A stretch of 64,000 bases of DNA from Phlebotomus papatasi (taxonomy: Eukaryota; Arthropoda; Insecta; Diptera; Psychodidae): positions 39,442,712 to 39,506,711 of the forward strand of contig NC_077224.1 of NCBI RefSeq assembly GCF_024763615.1. The letters run 5' to 3'. The notes under the pieces are model-generated. The model saw only the letters and a list, made by a program, of their open reading frames with translations. It was not told where the DNA came from and did no database searches. Below are positions 11,641-23,206 of this stretch, one piece after another; position 1 is the first letter of the stretch; the number at the start of each line of letters is the position of its first letter. Made by a program: the position numbers and the translations under genes.

Positions 11641-12274
11641 TAAAATAATATCATTCGGAAAACCAAAAAAATAGTGATTTTCTCTAATTCTTCACAATCC
11701 TCTTCATTGTTATATCTTCTACCAATCCATTAAAAATTGGAAATATTACAGGCATAGGGAAGGGTGGGGCAGTTTCAGGCAAGAAATTTAAATTAAAATT
11801 TTGGAGACTATTTTCAAAAAAATGACAAACAAATTTAAAATTCAGAATAATCCTGAGCTACAATTTGATTTGAGATAATTAAAAAGAGTAATAATAGTTC
11901 TTGAATTCCATTAGTCTTCGACACGGAAATACACTTTAATTTAAAGACAAAACACGTTTAAATTTTAGACGTGGGGCAATTTCATGTAAATATGGGGCAG
12001 TTTCCGAAGAAAATCATCTATTATCGAAATTTAAAATAACAGAATAAATTTACATTTTAGGTACTACTTAAAATTTTCTACTCAAAAATATTATTAGGCA
12101 ACTATTTTATTTTTAGAACTCAACTACATGCAATTTGTTTATAAGTTAGAAAAAACACATGACCATATCTAAAGCTACAAAACAGCTTATAAATAAAAAA
12201 CTATTGAAAAACTCTTTTTTAAAGATATTTAAAAATTCATCATTCAAAATCTTTTTTACGAACTTGCCAAAAGA
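11641..12274. other. Non-coding DNA with GGGGCA motifs
   Basis: AT-rich. GTGGGGCAGTTTC at about 11765 and ATGGGGCAGTTTCC near 11993 point to a degraded element of the GGGGCA-ended class, but the paired terminus is not clear enough to set limits. Confidence 0.35.
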
Positions 12275-12588
12275 ATACACAAAAAAAAGTATATTTCGTA
12301 AAATTGTTCGTAAATGTTTGTGAATTCCTATTGGAGACTTACGAAATGCTAGTAAATCGCATATCCCACAAACAAGTTCGTAAAAGTTTGTACTTTTTTA
12401 CAAACATCGTTCGACACATCATTTGTTCGTACATTTTTGAAAGAGAACAACAAAAATCTACAAACAGTTTGCGAAAAATATTCTCGAAAAAAGTGCAAAC
12501 TTTTACGAACTTTTTTACGTTATACGATTTGTGAGCATTTCACAAACATTTACGAACAATGTTACAAAATATTTTTTTCGGTGTAGAA
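12275..12588. repeat. TTCGTAAATGTTTGTGAA family MITE, copy 1
   Basis: The left arm contains TTGTTCGTAAATGTTTGTGA. The right arm is its inverse, TCACAAACATTTACGAACAA, ending TTTCGGTGTA. AGAATA stands at both flanks (left 12272-12277, right 12585-12590), a possible short target duplication. Relatives are at 42080-42475 and 51542-52170. The 76-codon frame inside is a by-product of the TTCGTAAA repeats. Confidence 0.7.
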
Positions 12589-13431
12589 TATTCGAAGAAA
12601 CAAAACGATGTTTTAACTGTCAAATTGACACAAATGTCAGTGTTAAAATTACACTATTTTACCTGTGTTTGAAAGCGAAATCAACAGTTAAACAAATTTA
12701 AAAGCAAAATTCACAATTGAAGTGCATTCCATTTATTCTAAACAACCTTCACGAAAAACGCCAAACTTGCATGATTGTGCTTTTGGATTTAGAGCTGTTT
12801 GGATTCCTAATTAGAGCATAAGCTGTTAGTAATCATCATCAACAAAAGCTGGAGTTTGTTATGTAAAATATTGTGATGATGCTACGTAAATTTTCCACTT
12901 TGTACACATTGTCTGGGAGTTGAGAGATTTTTTTCCCTAGCTATTATTATGCAGGAAAATGCACGCAGGCTTTTGGTGGAAAATACACGAGAGCGCAGAG
13001 AATCTCCGACGGCAGTCTGCATAGAACAATTGGTGAGTTTTATGTGCGGATGAAAAAGAACCAACCGACATCGTATCTACGCCATTGCACAGCTTTTCCT
13101 TTTATTTACCGAGAACAAATACCAAGTTGAAAGCATAAAAGAGCGCATCTGGGGAAGTTGGAGATCGTTGAGGCGGTGCTACACTGAAAATTTTATTACA
13201 AGGAATTTCTCATTGGATTAACCCTATTGCCCATATTAACCAGTTTTGAAATAATTAGCTGATGGAAATTGAAATTCTGGGATTCTGACTTGACACGATA
13301 ATAATTAGAAACCTTAGAAACAGTATACAACTACTTTATACAAATATAGCGGTTGGTGGGGCAGTTTTAGGCAGCTATATTTTTTTTTAAGATTCAATTG
13401 TGAAACGTTAGTAAACTATATTCAGCCTAAC
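12589..13431. other. Non-coding DNA, nothing firm
   Basis: Unrecognised sequence. At 12890-13180 base composition is less AT-rich than the surroundings. A GGGGCAGTTTTAGGCAG motif at about 13355 looks like one end of an element whose partner is CCCCACTCGCCCCTAAC near 13800. Confidence 0.35.
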
Positions 13432-13816
13432 TAAAGACCTCTACACATTAGGAGCAATTTTCTTCAAAATTTGCATTTTTGAAAGAAATAGAGTGAACTG
13501 CTGTAGGTGAAAACGTCAAAATTCTGTCAAAAATGCATTTTTTGACGAAAATTGCTCCCAATGTGTAGATGGCTTAAATCGAAATCGAATAAATGAAATA
13601 TTATACTATATTATAAAGAAATATTATGAAATTAAATAGATTAAATAAAACTGGACCTTACCATGATATAGAATTTAGCTATAATCATGATATAATTAAG
13701 CTTCATAAACCAATAGTAAAACTAATTTACAAATTCTTAATTTCTTCTAAAAATTGGAGAAAAAAGACCAATTTCAAAGGTACCCCAGTTTCAAAGGTAC
13801 CCCACTCGCCCCTAAC
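13355..13816. repeat. Degenerate GGGGCA-ended element holding a nested MITE
   Basis: The left end GGTGGGGCAGTTTTAGG and the right end CAAAGGTACCCCACTCGCCCC are imperfect inverted matches. Inside at about 13432-13576 is a palindromic MITE whose ends read CTCTACACATTAGGAGCAAT and ATTGCTCCCAATGTGTAGA. GGTACCCCA is repeated twice at the right end. Limits are approximate. Confidence 0.5.
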
Positions 13817-15080
13817 TTATTTAATGGAACCCTGAGTATGAGTACTAAATATAGCTTTTTAATCGGACCTTGTTATCAATTATCTACTAACTATAATTTA
13901 CCAACTCTGCTGAGACGCAATTGGTCTGAGACGGAAATTTCCAGTGTTAAACATTCTTCAGTGGAAGGATTTGTAAAAAAAAAAAGGATTCGGAGTTTGG
14001 GAACTCAAAATGATGAATATTTTCAACTTTCGAGGGGAAATTATTAAATAAATAGCACAAGGAGCCAGAATTTGAGGAGAGACACAGAGGTTACCAAAAT
14101 GGAAATCAACCATTTGTAATGTTGTGTGTATATTTGGCTTTCCTGCCCATTATTTGTTCGACTCTTGAGTTACTAAAGACCGGAAAATGTGCTGTTTGTC
14201 TATCATTTCACATTTGCCTGAGCTACGCCACCAGAGAGAATTTTGAGGAATTATGCTCCAGAGGTAAGAACTTTATTTGTCAGCATTAAATGTTTAATAG
14301 GAAATTCGATAACGCTAACATTATAAATTAGGCATTATTTTTATGCTTAAAAACTCTTTGTTTATGTCTTTTACATCGTAGGAGTGTTTAATTTACGTCA
14401 TTGTTTATTAATAATATTGTAATGCAAAATAAAAGTTAATAAATAGTAAGAAATTGTAATTGGGAAAAAGAAGGCTATGGGACAACACATTGAATAAATA
14501 TATAATATGTTGTGAAAAAAAAAACAATAAGCTGAGACACACACCAGATAGACGGACAATTACATTTATCTCAATTCAGTTGAATAAATGATTTTTAAAT
14601 AATTATAGCTTATTCATTTGAATTCTCAATTTAGTTTTTTTTCTACACAACTTTTTACTTTTAATTGAAAACAGTCTTATACGATAAAAGTGAAGATAAA
14701 TGGTTAGTGTCATGGCTCAAAGAAAAATTTAAAGAAAAAGACAGTTTCAATTGTTGTTTCGTTCTATAACTTTATAGAAAGAAATATGGTCTAAAGTTCA
14801 AATTTGCATTTTCGCATAGAAATACTTGTCTCACTTTTTAGCCGAGACACTTTCAGGTAATCAAAATACGGCTGTAACAGGTACATTTTGCCGATTTGTG
14901 GCAATATTTAACTTTTTTTTAAACAAGAAAACATTTTAAAGAAAAGAAAAACCAAAACGACCCCAATGAATAGGGATACTGTCAATATAATACTCATAAT
15001 TTTTTGTGTGTAATTTATGCCATTTTACTGCAATATTCAAGCAAAATTCCTAGTTTGCAAAATTAAGCTGTAATAAATTT
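13817..15080. other. Non-coding DNA, nothing recognised
   Basis: AT-rich intergenic sequence without paired termini, RNA genes or credible reading frames. Confidence 0.5.
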
Positions 15081-15084
15081 TTGC

Positions 15085-15492
15085 ACAAAGAACTCTGTAC
15101 ATTCAGAGCAATTTTCATACAAAATTGCATTTTTGACAGAAGTTTGAGGGTTTCACCTACAGCAATGTAGACGATTTCTTTCAAAAAACAGTTTTTGACA
15201 AAAGTTGCTCCCAAATATGTGGAATCCTTATGATCTTTACACATTACGTAAATTTATGTTCGTATTTGATAGTTTTTCCTACACAAGTGTAGATGATTTG
15301 CTTCAATAATGGACATAAATTTCTTCAGTGTATAGATCCCTTTATGACCTCTACATACTAGAGAAATTTAGACCATTATGGCCCTCTACACACTAGAGAA
15401 ATTTATGTCCATATTGAAGCAAATTTCCAACGCTTTTGTAGGAAAAATTCTTCAATATGGACATAAATTTCTCTAGTGTGTAGAGGTCATTA
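15085..15492. repeat. Cluster of CTCTACACA-ended palindromic MITEs
   Basis: At least three short fold-back units lie side by side. The clearest, 15375-15492, has arms reading CTCTACACACTAGAGAAATT and its inverse and is nearly a perfect hairpin. A degraded unit spans about 15225-15345. An older relative with GAGCAATTTT and TTGCTCCCAA arms spans 15085-15225. Further members are at 13432, 16310, 25908 and 44620. Confidence 0.75.
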
Positions 15493-15603
15493 AGCAATTA
15501 AAATAAAATCAATATTTGGTACAGAAAAGAACATAAGAAAAAAACTATAAAAGAAAAAATAAATAAGAATAGGGAATATTTATGTTCTCTGTAAAGTTTG
15601 ATT

Positions 15604-15937
15604 TATCAAATGGGGATCTCGGTGGCGCAATAGGCAAGACCGTTGGCTCTTGGGCAGATCGATCCCGGCTTGACTCACAGTGTTGTGAGTTCGAGTCCCG
15701 TTCGGTGCAAAGATCCTGAATGTCTAGAAAAAGACATTTTCACTGTGATAAAAAGGAATAAAAATGTACCGCCTCTGCCCAAAAACACTGGGAACATGGA
15801 AGAAATATCCACACTACGAAGAAGGCGTTCCTGGGCGATCTACGATCTGCAGATTCTTCCAGCACGAGATATACGAAAACGTGATTAAATTGTAACAGAT
15901 ATATCCCGGTTCGACTAATAATAATAATCTATCAAAT
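15604..15937 (+). repeat. tRNA-derived SINE with target duplication
   Basis: The body at 15612-15929 starts GGGGATCTCGGTGGCGCAAT, containing a box A-like GGTGGCGCAATAGGC. A box B-like GAGTTCGAGTCCCG lies at about 15687-15700. The element ends in a short TAA/AAT repeat tail at about 15915-15928. The direct repeat TATCAAAT flanks it at 15604-15611 and 15930-15937. A Pol III promoter of tRNA type, a simple repeat tail and a target duplication define a SINE. The 81-codon frame across it is not a gene. Confidence 0.85.
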
Positions 15938-16276
15938 ACAGTAGACTCTCTCAAATTCGGGCATTTGGGACCAAAATGTCACCCGAATTTGAGAGAAATT
16001 CGGGCGACAAACTTTTTGAAATGCAACGATTTTTTATTCATCTGCCTGCACATATTGAGTCTACGTACTCATATTGTAAATATCATGAAAATCCTTTAAT
16101 AATGCAAAATCACATCAAAACTAAGTCAAAGCATGGCGAATTTGAGCATATTTGCTTTATTTGTTAATCATATTTAAACTTGAAAAATGTCAACATACTT
16201 TTTTCAAATTTAACTGCTGCCCAAATTAAAAAGTAGCCCGATCTTAAAAGAGCCGAATTAGCGAGAGTCTACTGTA
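15937..16276. repeat. pogo-type MITE (CAGTAGACTCTC termini)
   Basis: The element at 15939-16274 begins CAGTAGACTCTCTCAAATTC and ends GCGAGAGTCTACTG, with TA on both sides. A relative with the same termini is at 55458-55731. Ends of this form and TA duplications are typical of pogo/Tigger elements (inference). Its left TA overlaps the SINE's 3' target repeat. Confidence 0.8.
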
Positions 16277-16299
16277 AAAAGAAACTCGAAATTAACCTA

Positions 16300-16413
16300 A
16301 TGGGATCAACACACTAAAGAACTTTCTTTCCATATTGTAGCAAATTCCCTACGCCTATGTAGGAAAAGCTCTTCAATATGGACATAAATTTCTCTAACCC
16401 AATGAGGCCATTA
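16300..16413. repeat. CTCTACACA-type MITE, diverged copy
   Basis: The right arm CAATATGGACATAAATTTCT and a weaker left arm with CCATATTGTAGC match the cluster at 15375-15492 in palindromic arrangement. Confidence 0.55.
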
Positions 16414-17748
16414 GGGTCTTAAATCAATACCTTCATTTGTTGTTTAACAATTTTGATAGTGAATAAATTTCAAAGAAATTTCTACAAGATCCAATGATAC
16501 GAATCATCGATTATTTTAAACCTTGAATGTTCAATAAAAATTTTATGCAATTTTCCTTTATGAAGATTAACACTACAATGCAATATATTTTTGATAAAAC
16601 ATTTTTGCAAAGTGCTGAGGAATTGTAAAGGATATTTCCGCGAACGTGCCTCCCACCCATCTTGCCAAAGAAGGACGAAAGGGCGAGACTTTGTTGGCAG
16701 AGAATAAAAGTTTCATGAAAATCAAATATCTGGACAAATATTCTTCGGGGGTGTGTCTCAGCCGTTCCCCAGATGCGTATAAATATGTATGAAATTAACT
16801 GTGACAACAGGGATGCCCCGCATATGCAAATATATTCAAAGTCCTCTCCATCCCATTTCACCTTTTGGAATATTGTATGGGCGAATGTCATATAAGATGA
16901 TCAAATTTCAATTGTACGGCTTGCCCTTTCACATCCTAACCACCCTCTTTCCACCCATGGAGAAATTGAAAGCAATTTTTGCTACATGATTCCACGGAAA
17001 TTGGAATAAATTGATGAAAGAATCAGGCAAATGTCTGTAAATAGGACGATCACTCGAAAGGACTTCTTTTGTACTTTGAAAGACACACAAAAATATCCCA
17101 CAAGAGGTTAGCTCTTGAAATGATCAAAAATTTGTCAGATGAACTTTGTAAATATCTCAATATTTATTTTACTTCACGAGAGATTAAATATTTTGACTTC
17201 TCTTGAAAGATTAGTTATTCTTTTCTCTATTTTCTTTTCTTTTTGGCCACCTGAATTTACTCAAGCCATGAAGATTTTCAAGTGATTCTGATCACTTGCT
17301 AAAATATTCAAATTTTACCGTGAAACACGATTATGATAATTTCAGTAGCTTTTGTTAGACACTTGAAAAGGCATAACAGTTTTTGGACAGTTTATTTTTA
17401 ATTTTTTCCAGTAAAAAATAATTTTTGAATATATTAATGAATTGTAATTAAATCAGGGGCCAACTGATGCCCTTTAATTCTCCAATTGACATAAAGCTAA
17501 TATGCTAATTCTAATTCAATGGAAGATTCAAAATGGCTGCTATTCGGATGATTTTTTTTCGTTTATTATAACATTTTCTGATAAATATTTAATTCTATCT
17601 GAACAAATAATGCTGTCGATGAAAAGGTCTTGAAATTTTCTATAGTGTAAAGTAAAAGCTTAAAAAAATATTTTAATGTTACCATAACTAGAGAATGATG
17701 ACTACGAAATTATATTAAAAAAAAGATACAAAAGTTCTTTCATAATTT
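16414..17748. other. Non-coding DNA with a less AT-rich island
   Basis: The segment at about 16620-16990 is clearly richer in G and C and has no repeat signature. It could be a conserved regulatory block, but nothing in it identifies a function. The remainder is unrecognised AT-rich DNA. Confidence 0.35.
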
Positions 17749-18784
17749 TAGGGGAAAGTGGTCTGCCTTTGAACGAAAAATGATGTTCAGAATTTGAGAT
17801 TTTTTCAGAGTAAACTACAACACGAGTTTTACTTTGCACTACACCAAAAAATTCTCTTGTTCATTAAGGTCATTAAGCTTCTATGCTTACTCCATTCAGG
17901 ACTCGCAAGTATTCAGTTTTTCCTGGTGAGGAACTTGAAAATGTGATGTCGATATATTCAAAGGCAGCCTGCATGGTCTGCCTTTGAATGTGGTTGAGGC
18001 AGCCTTTGAATCATAATTTTTCACTGAGAATATTAGGACTGTAAAATTAAACGGCCCATAATTGATTAGCATGAACCCAAATGCACTCAATAAAACCACC
18101 ACTGTAGTCAAAAGTCATTATACAACAACATTTTTTACATTTTTTTGAAGCACTGTTTTTCACTTGAAAATTTATAAGAAAACGCCATTGAAGTTGTCAA
18201 TTGTCAGTTTGAAACATCCCGGCCGGAGCAAAATAGAATGTTATGACATTCGTCAGACCAAAGTAGGAGTTCTATTCTGCTCCCGGACAGGAAGCTGTCC
18301 AATGTATGGAAAGAGAGGATTCAAAGGCACATAACATTAAGATTCAAAGGCTGCCGCAGAGCAATATTTGCAAACTTTTATTACCCACAAAATTTGTCTC
18401 ATCTGAATCAAAATGTATTTGGAGAAATACCATCCAAAAATAACCTTCTATGACTCACAATAGAAGATTTGTTCGAAAAATTATTTTGATTATGAAAAAA
18501 CACATGAATTGTGGAACATAAAAATTACAATTTAGAGCTCAGTTTCATTTTTTTGCCCTAGCACCTAGAAAATAAGAGCTACACAGTAAAAAAATTTACA
18601 ACCACTACGATTGGTAATTTTTGCACGAGCGCTATGGGTGTAAATTTTGTGTATTGAAAATGTTGTGTATTGGCAAAGTTGTGTATTTTCAATTTTATAA
18701 AATGGCTTCCTGTCTATAATTTTGATTGTAGAGCAATTTTGTTCGGTTTATTTGTATTATCTGTGATATGTCTCGGTATTAAAC

Positions 18785-18897
18785 TAAGAAAAAAAAAGAA
18801 AAAAAAGAATAAAAAAAGGAAAAAAAAAATAAGAGAGAGTCTGAGACTTGAACCCATAATCTTTGCGTTGATGGTCTCGTGTTTTCTGCCTGCGCTA
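18785..18897 (-). other. tRNA-like segment (SINE or tRNA pseudogene) split by insertions
   Basis: On the minus strand this reads box A-like TAGCGCAGGC and box B-like GGGTTCAAGTCTC, followed by T-runs that could end Pol III transcription. Its 5' part continues across the insertions: CCGACTTGCT at 19429-19438 lies between elements A and B, and CTTCTCTTCAGC follows B at 22032. Joining the three pieces at their TA dinucleotides restores a continuous tRNA-like 5' end. Confidence 0.6.
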
Positions 18898-19428
18898 CAC
18901 AGTAAAAAAAATTACCACTATTATAGTGTGTAATCTTTCACACCACTATTATAGTGTTAAATTTGGAAAAAATGTTTAATTAAAAATTGTTTAATTTAAA
19001 GTTGTTGAATTTCAAGTTGTTGAATTTAGAATTGGTGAATTTAAAAATTGTTGAATTTTTGTGTGTAAACTCAAAAATTGTTGAATTCTACATATAAGTT
19101 GAATTTTTGCTTTTTTAGACATATGGAATGTTTTTTGCTGTCTCAGGATTCCCCCTTTTACTGCACAAAAAACATTGTTGAAAATTTTTTTACCACTATT
19201 ATAGTAATAAAATGTCAAAAATTACCACTATAATGGTGTCAAATTTTCAACATTTTCGAATTAAACAATATTGTTGAAAATTTGGAACTATAATAGTGGT
19301 AATTTTCAATCACGTGACAAAAAATTACCAAAATGTTGTGTATTTTTTAAACATTTTTAATTTAAACAACTAAAATCGTCGATTTTGCACTATTATAGTA
19401 GTAAAATTTTACACATTTTTTTACTGTA
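18896..19428. mobile_element. Short MITE A (inverted deletion derivative of element B)
   Basis: The 529 bp element at 18898-19426 is flanked by TA. Its left 65 bp (starting CACAGTAAAAAAAATTACC) matches the inverted right end of B. Its right end matches the inverted left end of B (GTGTAAAATTTTACTAC). A is therefore a shortened family member in the opposite orientation. Its last two bases before TA differ from the expected terminus. Confidence 0.75.
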
Positions 19429-19438
19429 CCGACTTGCT

Positions 19439-22031
19439 TACACAGTAAAAAATTGTGTAAAATTTTACTACTATTATAGAGTTAAATTGACCATTTTAAT
19501 TGTTTAATTTTAAAATGTTTAAAAAATACACAATATTTTGGTAATTTATTGTCACGTGATAAAAAATTACCACTATTATAGTGAAAATTTTTCAACAAAG
19601 TTGTTGAATTTAAAAATGTTGAAAATTTCACACCATTATGGTGGTAATTTGTGTCGTTTTACTACCATTATGGTCGCGAAATGTGGCGTGATGTTGCTAG
19701 CTTCACTGTAGTGCTATTATTCTGTACGATGAATGGAAAGTTGTTCACAAAAAGGTAAGTTTAGTGTTTTTATGTTATTCTGATTTAATTTTTCTAATAA
19801 AGTGTGGTAAATAGAGAGATGGGGATTTGGTGTAGTTCAAGAAGTTAGTATTTGAGTGATTCCTGTTAATTTTATTGTGACAGGATATATTTTGTCTAAT
19901 TCCAGAGAAAGTGTGATTATGTCAGATCTTAGTTTGGAAATTTGTGGAAATTTTGTGAGAAAACTATGCTTTAGAGAAGAAAATAGATAATTAGGATCAC
20001 ATTGAGTCCTCCAAGAATAGTTCAGTCGATCAAGTGCGTCACATTTCACGAAGAAAACGGTTTAATGATTAAGATGGTTTAATTTCTTAGACTCCCGGAC
20101 GACACATTTTGGGGGTTTTCGTGAACATATTTCCACACTTCCTAACATTATGTGAAAATTGGCAGGATGATTCTCTAGCTAGAGCACCTATTTAAGTCAA
20201 ATTGTACCGTAGGTGTGGGAGACTGACTGCCGGGGGTGATTTTTACGCCGTGAATTTGTTGAAGCTTGCAATATACGTTCTCTTACTTCCGGACAGCTGA
20301 CTGTATTGGAAATATTAAGGATTATTCGTAAGATTTGTTTTTCTCTCTTTTATCAGCAATATCCTGAAGATTCACGGAAAAAACAAACAAATCAGTTGAA
20401 TTAAATTAAGAAGAATTCGCAACACTTTGTGAGGCCTCCGGACAACTCATTTTTCGTGGGACCTTTATAAAATTCTGGTAAGTTCTATTTGTTTTTTTTT
20501 TCATGGGGAAAATAATAAGATAATCTCTAGAGAGTTCTAAAATATTTTTAGTCGCACTGAAAAAATGCTCTTCAGTATGTTCAGTAATTACTCTCAAACC
20601 TTCGAATAAATTACATCCATCTCGAATTTCGATTAATTTATTATAAGAATTTTAGAACTCGAAACTTGATTATCACAGTAAATGTGATTTTTGTGACATT
20701 TTCACAAGAAACTTCGACATTTTCACAAGAATAAATATATAAAACCTAAAATTTTCAATTTTTCTGTTTCCTTAAAAAAAATAACGTAACTATTTCAGAA
20801 ACTATTAAAGTCCATATTTTTTTCAGAACTCTACAAAATAAAGTCTGGAAGTCTTCGCATGCTTCATATTTTTTTTTTATGTCAGTAAACAAAATCAATT
20901 TTTAATCTATATTTTTTATAACAATATATTTTATGTGTCCATGTCTAATACCTTTTTATTTTAATTTAATTTTATTTATTTATTTTACGTTTACTTTTTT
21001 AAAAAAATTAGACGGGACATCAATCGGAACTCACCGAGTTGCTCAATAAGTGAGAAATTTTGAAGACGAAAAATGGGCTCTTTGAACACTTTAAAAATCT
21101 AACAGAAACTGACATCCAAACTATGACTCCAAAGCTCAGGGATTAATACACTCTAATTTACTTTGCATGCATGAAGGAAGAATTCGAAGGAGAAAAAGAC
21201 CTGGAGGAATTGATAAAGGCGATTTGCCACTATTTCAAGGAAGATGCTCACATAATTTTGCAACACCGAGAGGTAATAGGTTGTTATTTCGTACTTTGAA
21301 GCATAACTAACTTTTGTATGCTTTCAGATCAATTCGCAAAATCTCATGACGTCACATCCTGGAATTTATATTATAGGTAAATTATGATCAAATTACATTT
21401 CAAGGAAATTTTATATATAGAATTTTCTTATTACGCTTTACAGAAAACACAGGAGATCATATGATATTCTACAAAGGTCAAAAGGTTCAGAAAGGACCAA
21501 ATGTCTGGGAAGCGTTCGAAATAATGTTCGCAATGTATTACATTTTCAAGGAATGCTTTCCCAGAGAGATTGCTTGTACACTGGATTTTTTCTAGCGAGA
21601 CATATTAAAAATACATCCAACAAATGAAACGAAAAAAACGAAAAGAAGTATGTCAAAATGTAATATGAAAGTTGAATGAAGAAAATAAAAAAAAAATTTT
21701 TTTGTGAACAATGCGTCTTTTGTACTTTTAAAATGTTAAAACATTCAAAATTAAACAACTTTTGAATTAAACAAAAAAAATCAACAAATTTTAAATTAAA
21801 CAACTGAAAATTAAACAATTTGAGAATTCAACAAAAAAAAATTAAACAATTTTAAAATTAAACAAAAAAAATTCAACAACTTTAAAATTCAACAAATTGA
21901 AATTCAACAATTTTTAAATTAAACAACTAGAAATTCAACATTTTTTAATTAAACACTTTTTTCAAATTAACACTATTATAGTGGTGTGAAAGATTACACA
22001 CTATAATAGTGGTAATTTTTTTTACTGTGTA
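19439..22031. mobile_element. Longer TIR element B carrying a spliced reading frame
   Basis: The 2.59 kb element at 19441-22029 begins CACAGTAAAAAATTGTG and ends in the inverse of CACAGTAAAAAAAATTACC, with TA on both sides. Just inside the termini are arrays of TTAAACAA and AATTCAACAA motifs and repeated ACTATTATAGTG blocks. The interior at about 19680-21600 differs in composition, has splice-site-like signals (a GTAAGT donor at 19755) and holds a three-exon reading frame. No transposase is visible, so mobility probably depends on another element. Confidence 0.7.
21012..21595 (+). pseudogene. Three-exon reading frame inside element B, unknown SAM-like protein
   Basis: Exons 21012-21272, 21328-21376 and 21444-21595 have AG acceptors and GT donors and join in frame to a TAG at 21593. 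From the ATG at 21171 the joined frame is open for 100 residues, with WEAFEIMFAMYYIF and FPREIACTLDFF near the C-terminus. Upstream in the same frame, FEHFKNLTETDIQTMTPKLRD resembles the end of a SAM domain but is separated by stops at 21051 and 21144. Either the longer ancestral protein is decayed or only the short form is used. I recall similar uncharacterised animal proteins with a YY.F...P....L.F. ending, but cannot name the family. Introns inside a MITE-like element suggest capture of a host gene fragment or an unusual autonomous element. Confidence 0.45.
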
Positions 22032-22566
22032 CTTCTCTTCAGCAAATGGCCAAGAGTTGTATCGTCAATTTTTCTAATTTACATGATGCTTCCTCTGTTT
22101 TCTGTTATTACATAATACTGTATACTGTATTACATAATAATGTTATTACAAATTTTCCAATACACAAATTTCCTTACACAATACATAATTTTACTAGCAT
22201 TATCTTAGTATCGTACCACCACTATGATAGTAATTTTACAATTTACAACCATATTGCTTGTGAATTTACACAACTTTTCAAATACACAACTTTATTTCTC
22301 ACACAATTTTTTACTGTGTAGGGTCTGCATTTTTTGATGACTTGTGAGGATTATGAATAGCTATCTAATATAGTTAATAGAGAGGAATTTATGCTTTAAA
22401 GAAAAATGAAAAAAATATAATATTCAAAGGCTGACGCATTCAAAGGCAGACTACTTTCCCCTACCTATAACTGCTAGATATTCATTTCAAATTTTTTCTG
22501 GTAATTCAGTAACTTTAGTTAAACTCATTGGAATATTCTTCAATCAAGCAAATTTGGTCGTAATGA

Positions 22567-22828
22567 TTCTGGTATATTTTTAAGATCAGGAAAATTTCAT
22601 AAAGTCAAATTTCATATCCGTTTCTTTTTTAAAAGTTTCGCATATGTCTATCCTAGTCTTTCGGATTCTTCTTCTTCTTTTGAACATCACACTGAAATAA
22701 ATTTAGTTCAAAACTCAATTTTGTGTTTGAAAGAGTATAATAGACTTATGCAAATATTTTGAGAAAGAAAGGGACATGAATTTTGATTTTATGAACTTTT
22801 ACCGATCTTAAAAGCGTGCCGGAGGCAT
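22567..22828. repeat. Fold-back MITE, cluster copy 1
   Basis: The left arm (TTAAGATCAGGAAAATTTCA) and right arm (ending CGATCTTAAAAGCGTGCCGG) are inverted relatives joined by a CTTCTTCTTCTTTTGAACATC centre. It retains an uninterrupted AAGATCAGGAAAATT and so serves as an empty site for the insertion seen in copy 4. Confidence 0.75.
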
Positions 22829-23206
22829 AAAGACTAATTTTTATTCAAATTCAGGTTGTTTACTGATCAGAATTAAATATTTTACTGACCAATTCTACTT
22901 TTTGCTAATCAATTTTCATTTCTGGATGACCATTTAATATTTATCTGGTCATTTACTTTTTGTCTTTTAAAAAATATATTTTAATGATAAAACATAATGC
23001 ATTTGAATTAAAACTTATTTTAAGCACCATGTGAATGAGTAATTTTTAATAATGCATCATATTAGATAACATTTTGATTGACAGTCTCTAATTGTATTTA
23101 TAAATTTTACTGAAACATGAATTCAGAAACATTAAATAAAAAAATGGTCAGTGAAAATTAAATTTGATATTAAGATTGATATATTGGAAATCATAAATTT
23201 TAATCG

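Larger units (their letters stand above)
18580..22320. mobile_element. Second-level TIR element (level C)
   Basis: The element at 18582-22318 starts CACAGTAAAAAAATTTAC. The inverted right end reads CACAGTAAAAAATTGTGTG. TA stands at both outer edges. The arms then carry the shared motif TTGTGTATTT and are otherwise diverged. It contains a tRNA-like segment into which elements A and B inserted. Confidence 0.65.
17749..22463. mobile_element. Outer TIR element of a nested transposon stack (level D)
   Basis: The element at 17751-22461 begins GGGGAAAGTGGTCTGCCTTT. Its right end, inverted, reads GGGGAAAGTAGTCTGCCTTT. TA flanks both sides. The near-terminal DNA carries several GCCTTTGAA/TTCAAAGGC motifs. 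The 4.7 kb length is due to later insertions at 18582-22318. Without them it is about 1 kb and lacks coding capacity. Confidence 0.75.

Noticed and set aside
15612..15720. Possible functional tRNA gene
   Set aside because: Box A and B are present, but the spacing, extra sequence, repeat tail and target duplication show a SINE, and no clean cloverleaf forms.
15643..15888. 81-codon frame across the SINE
   Set aside because: Spans Pol III promoter boxes and element body; no protein features.
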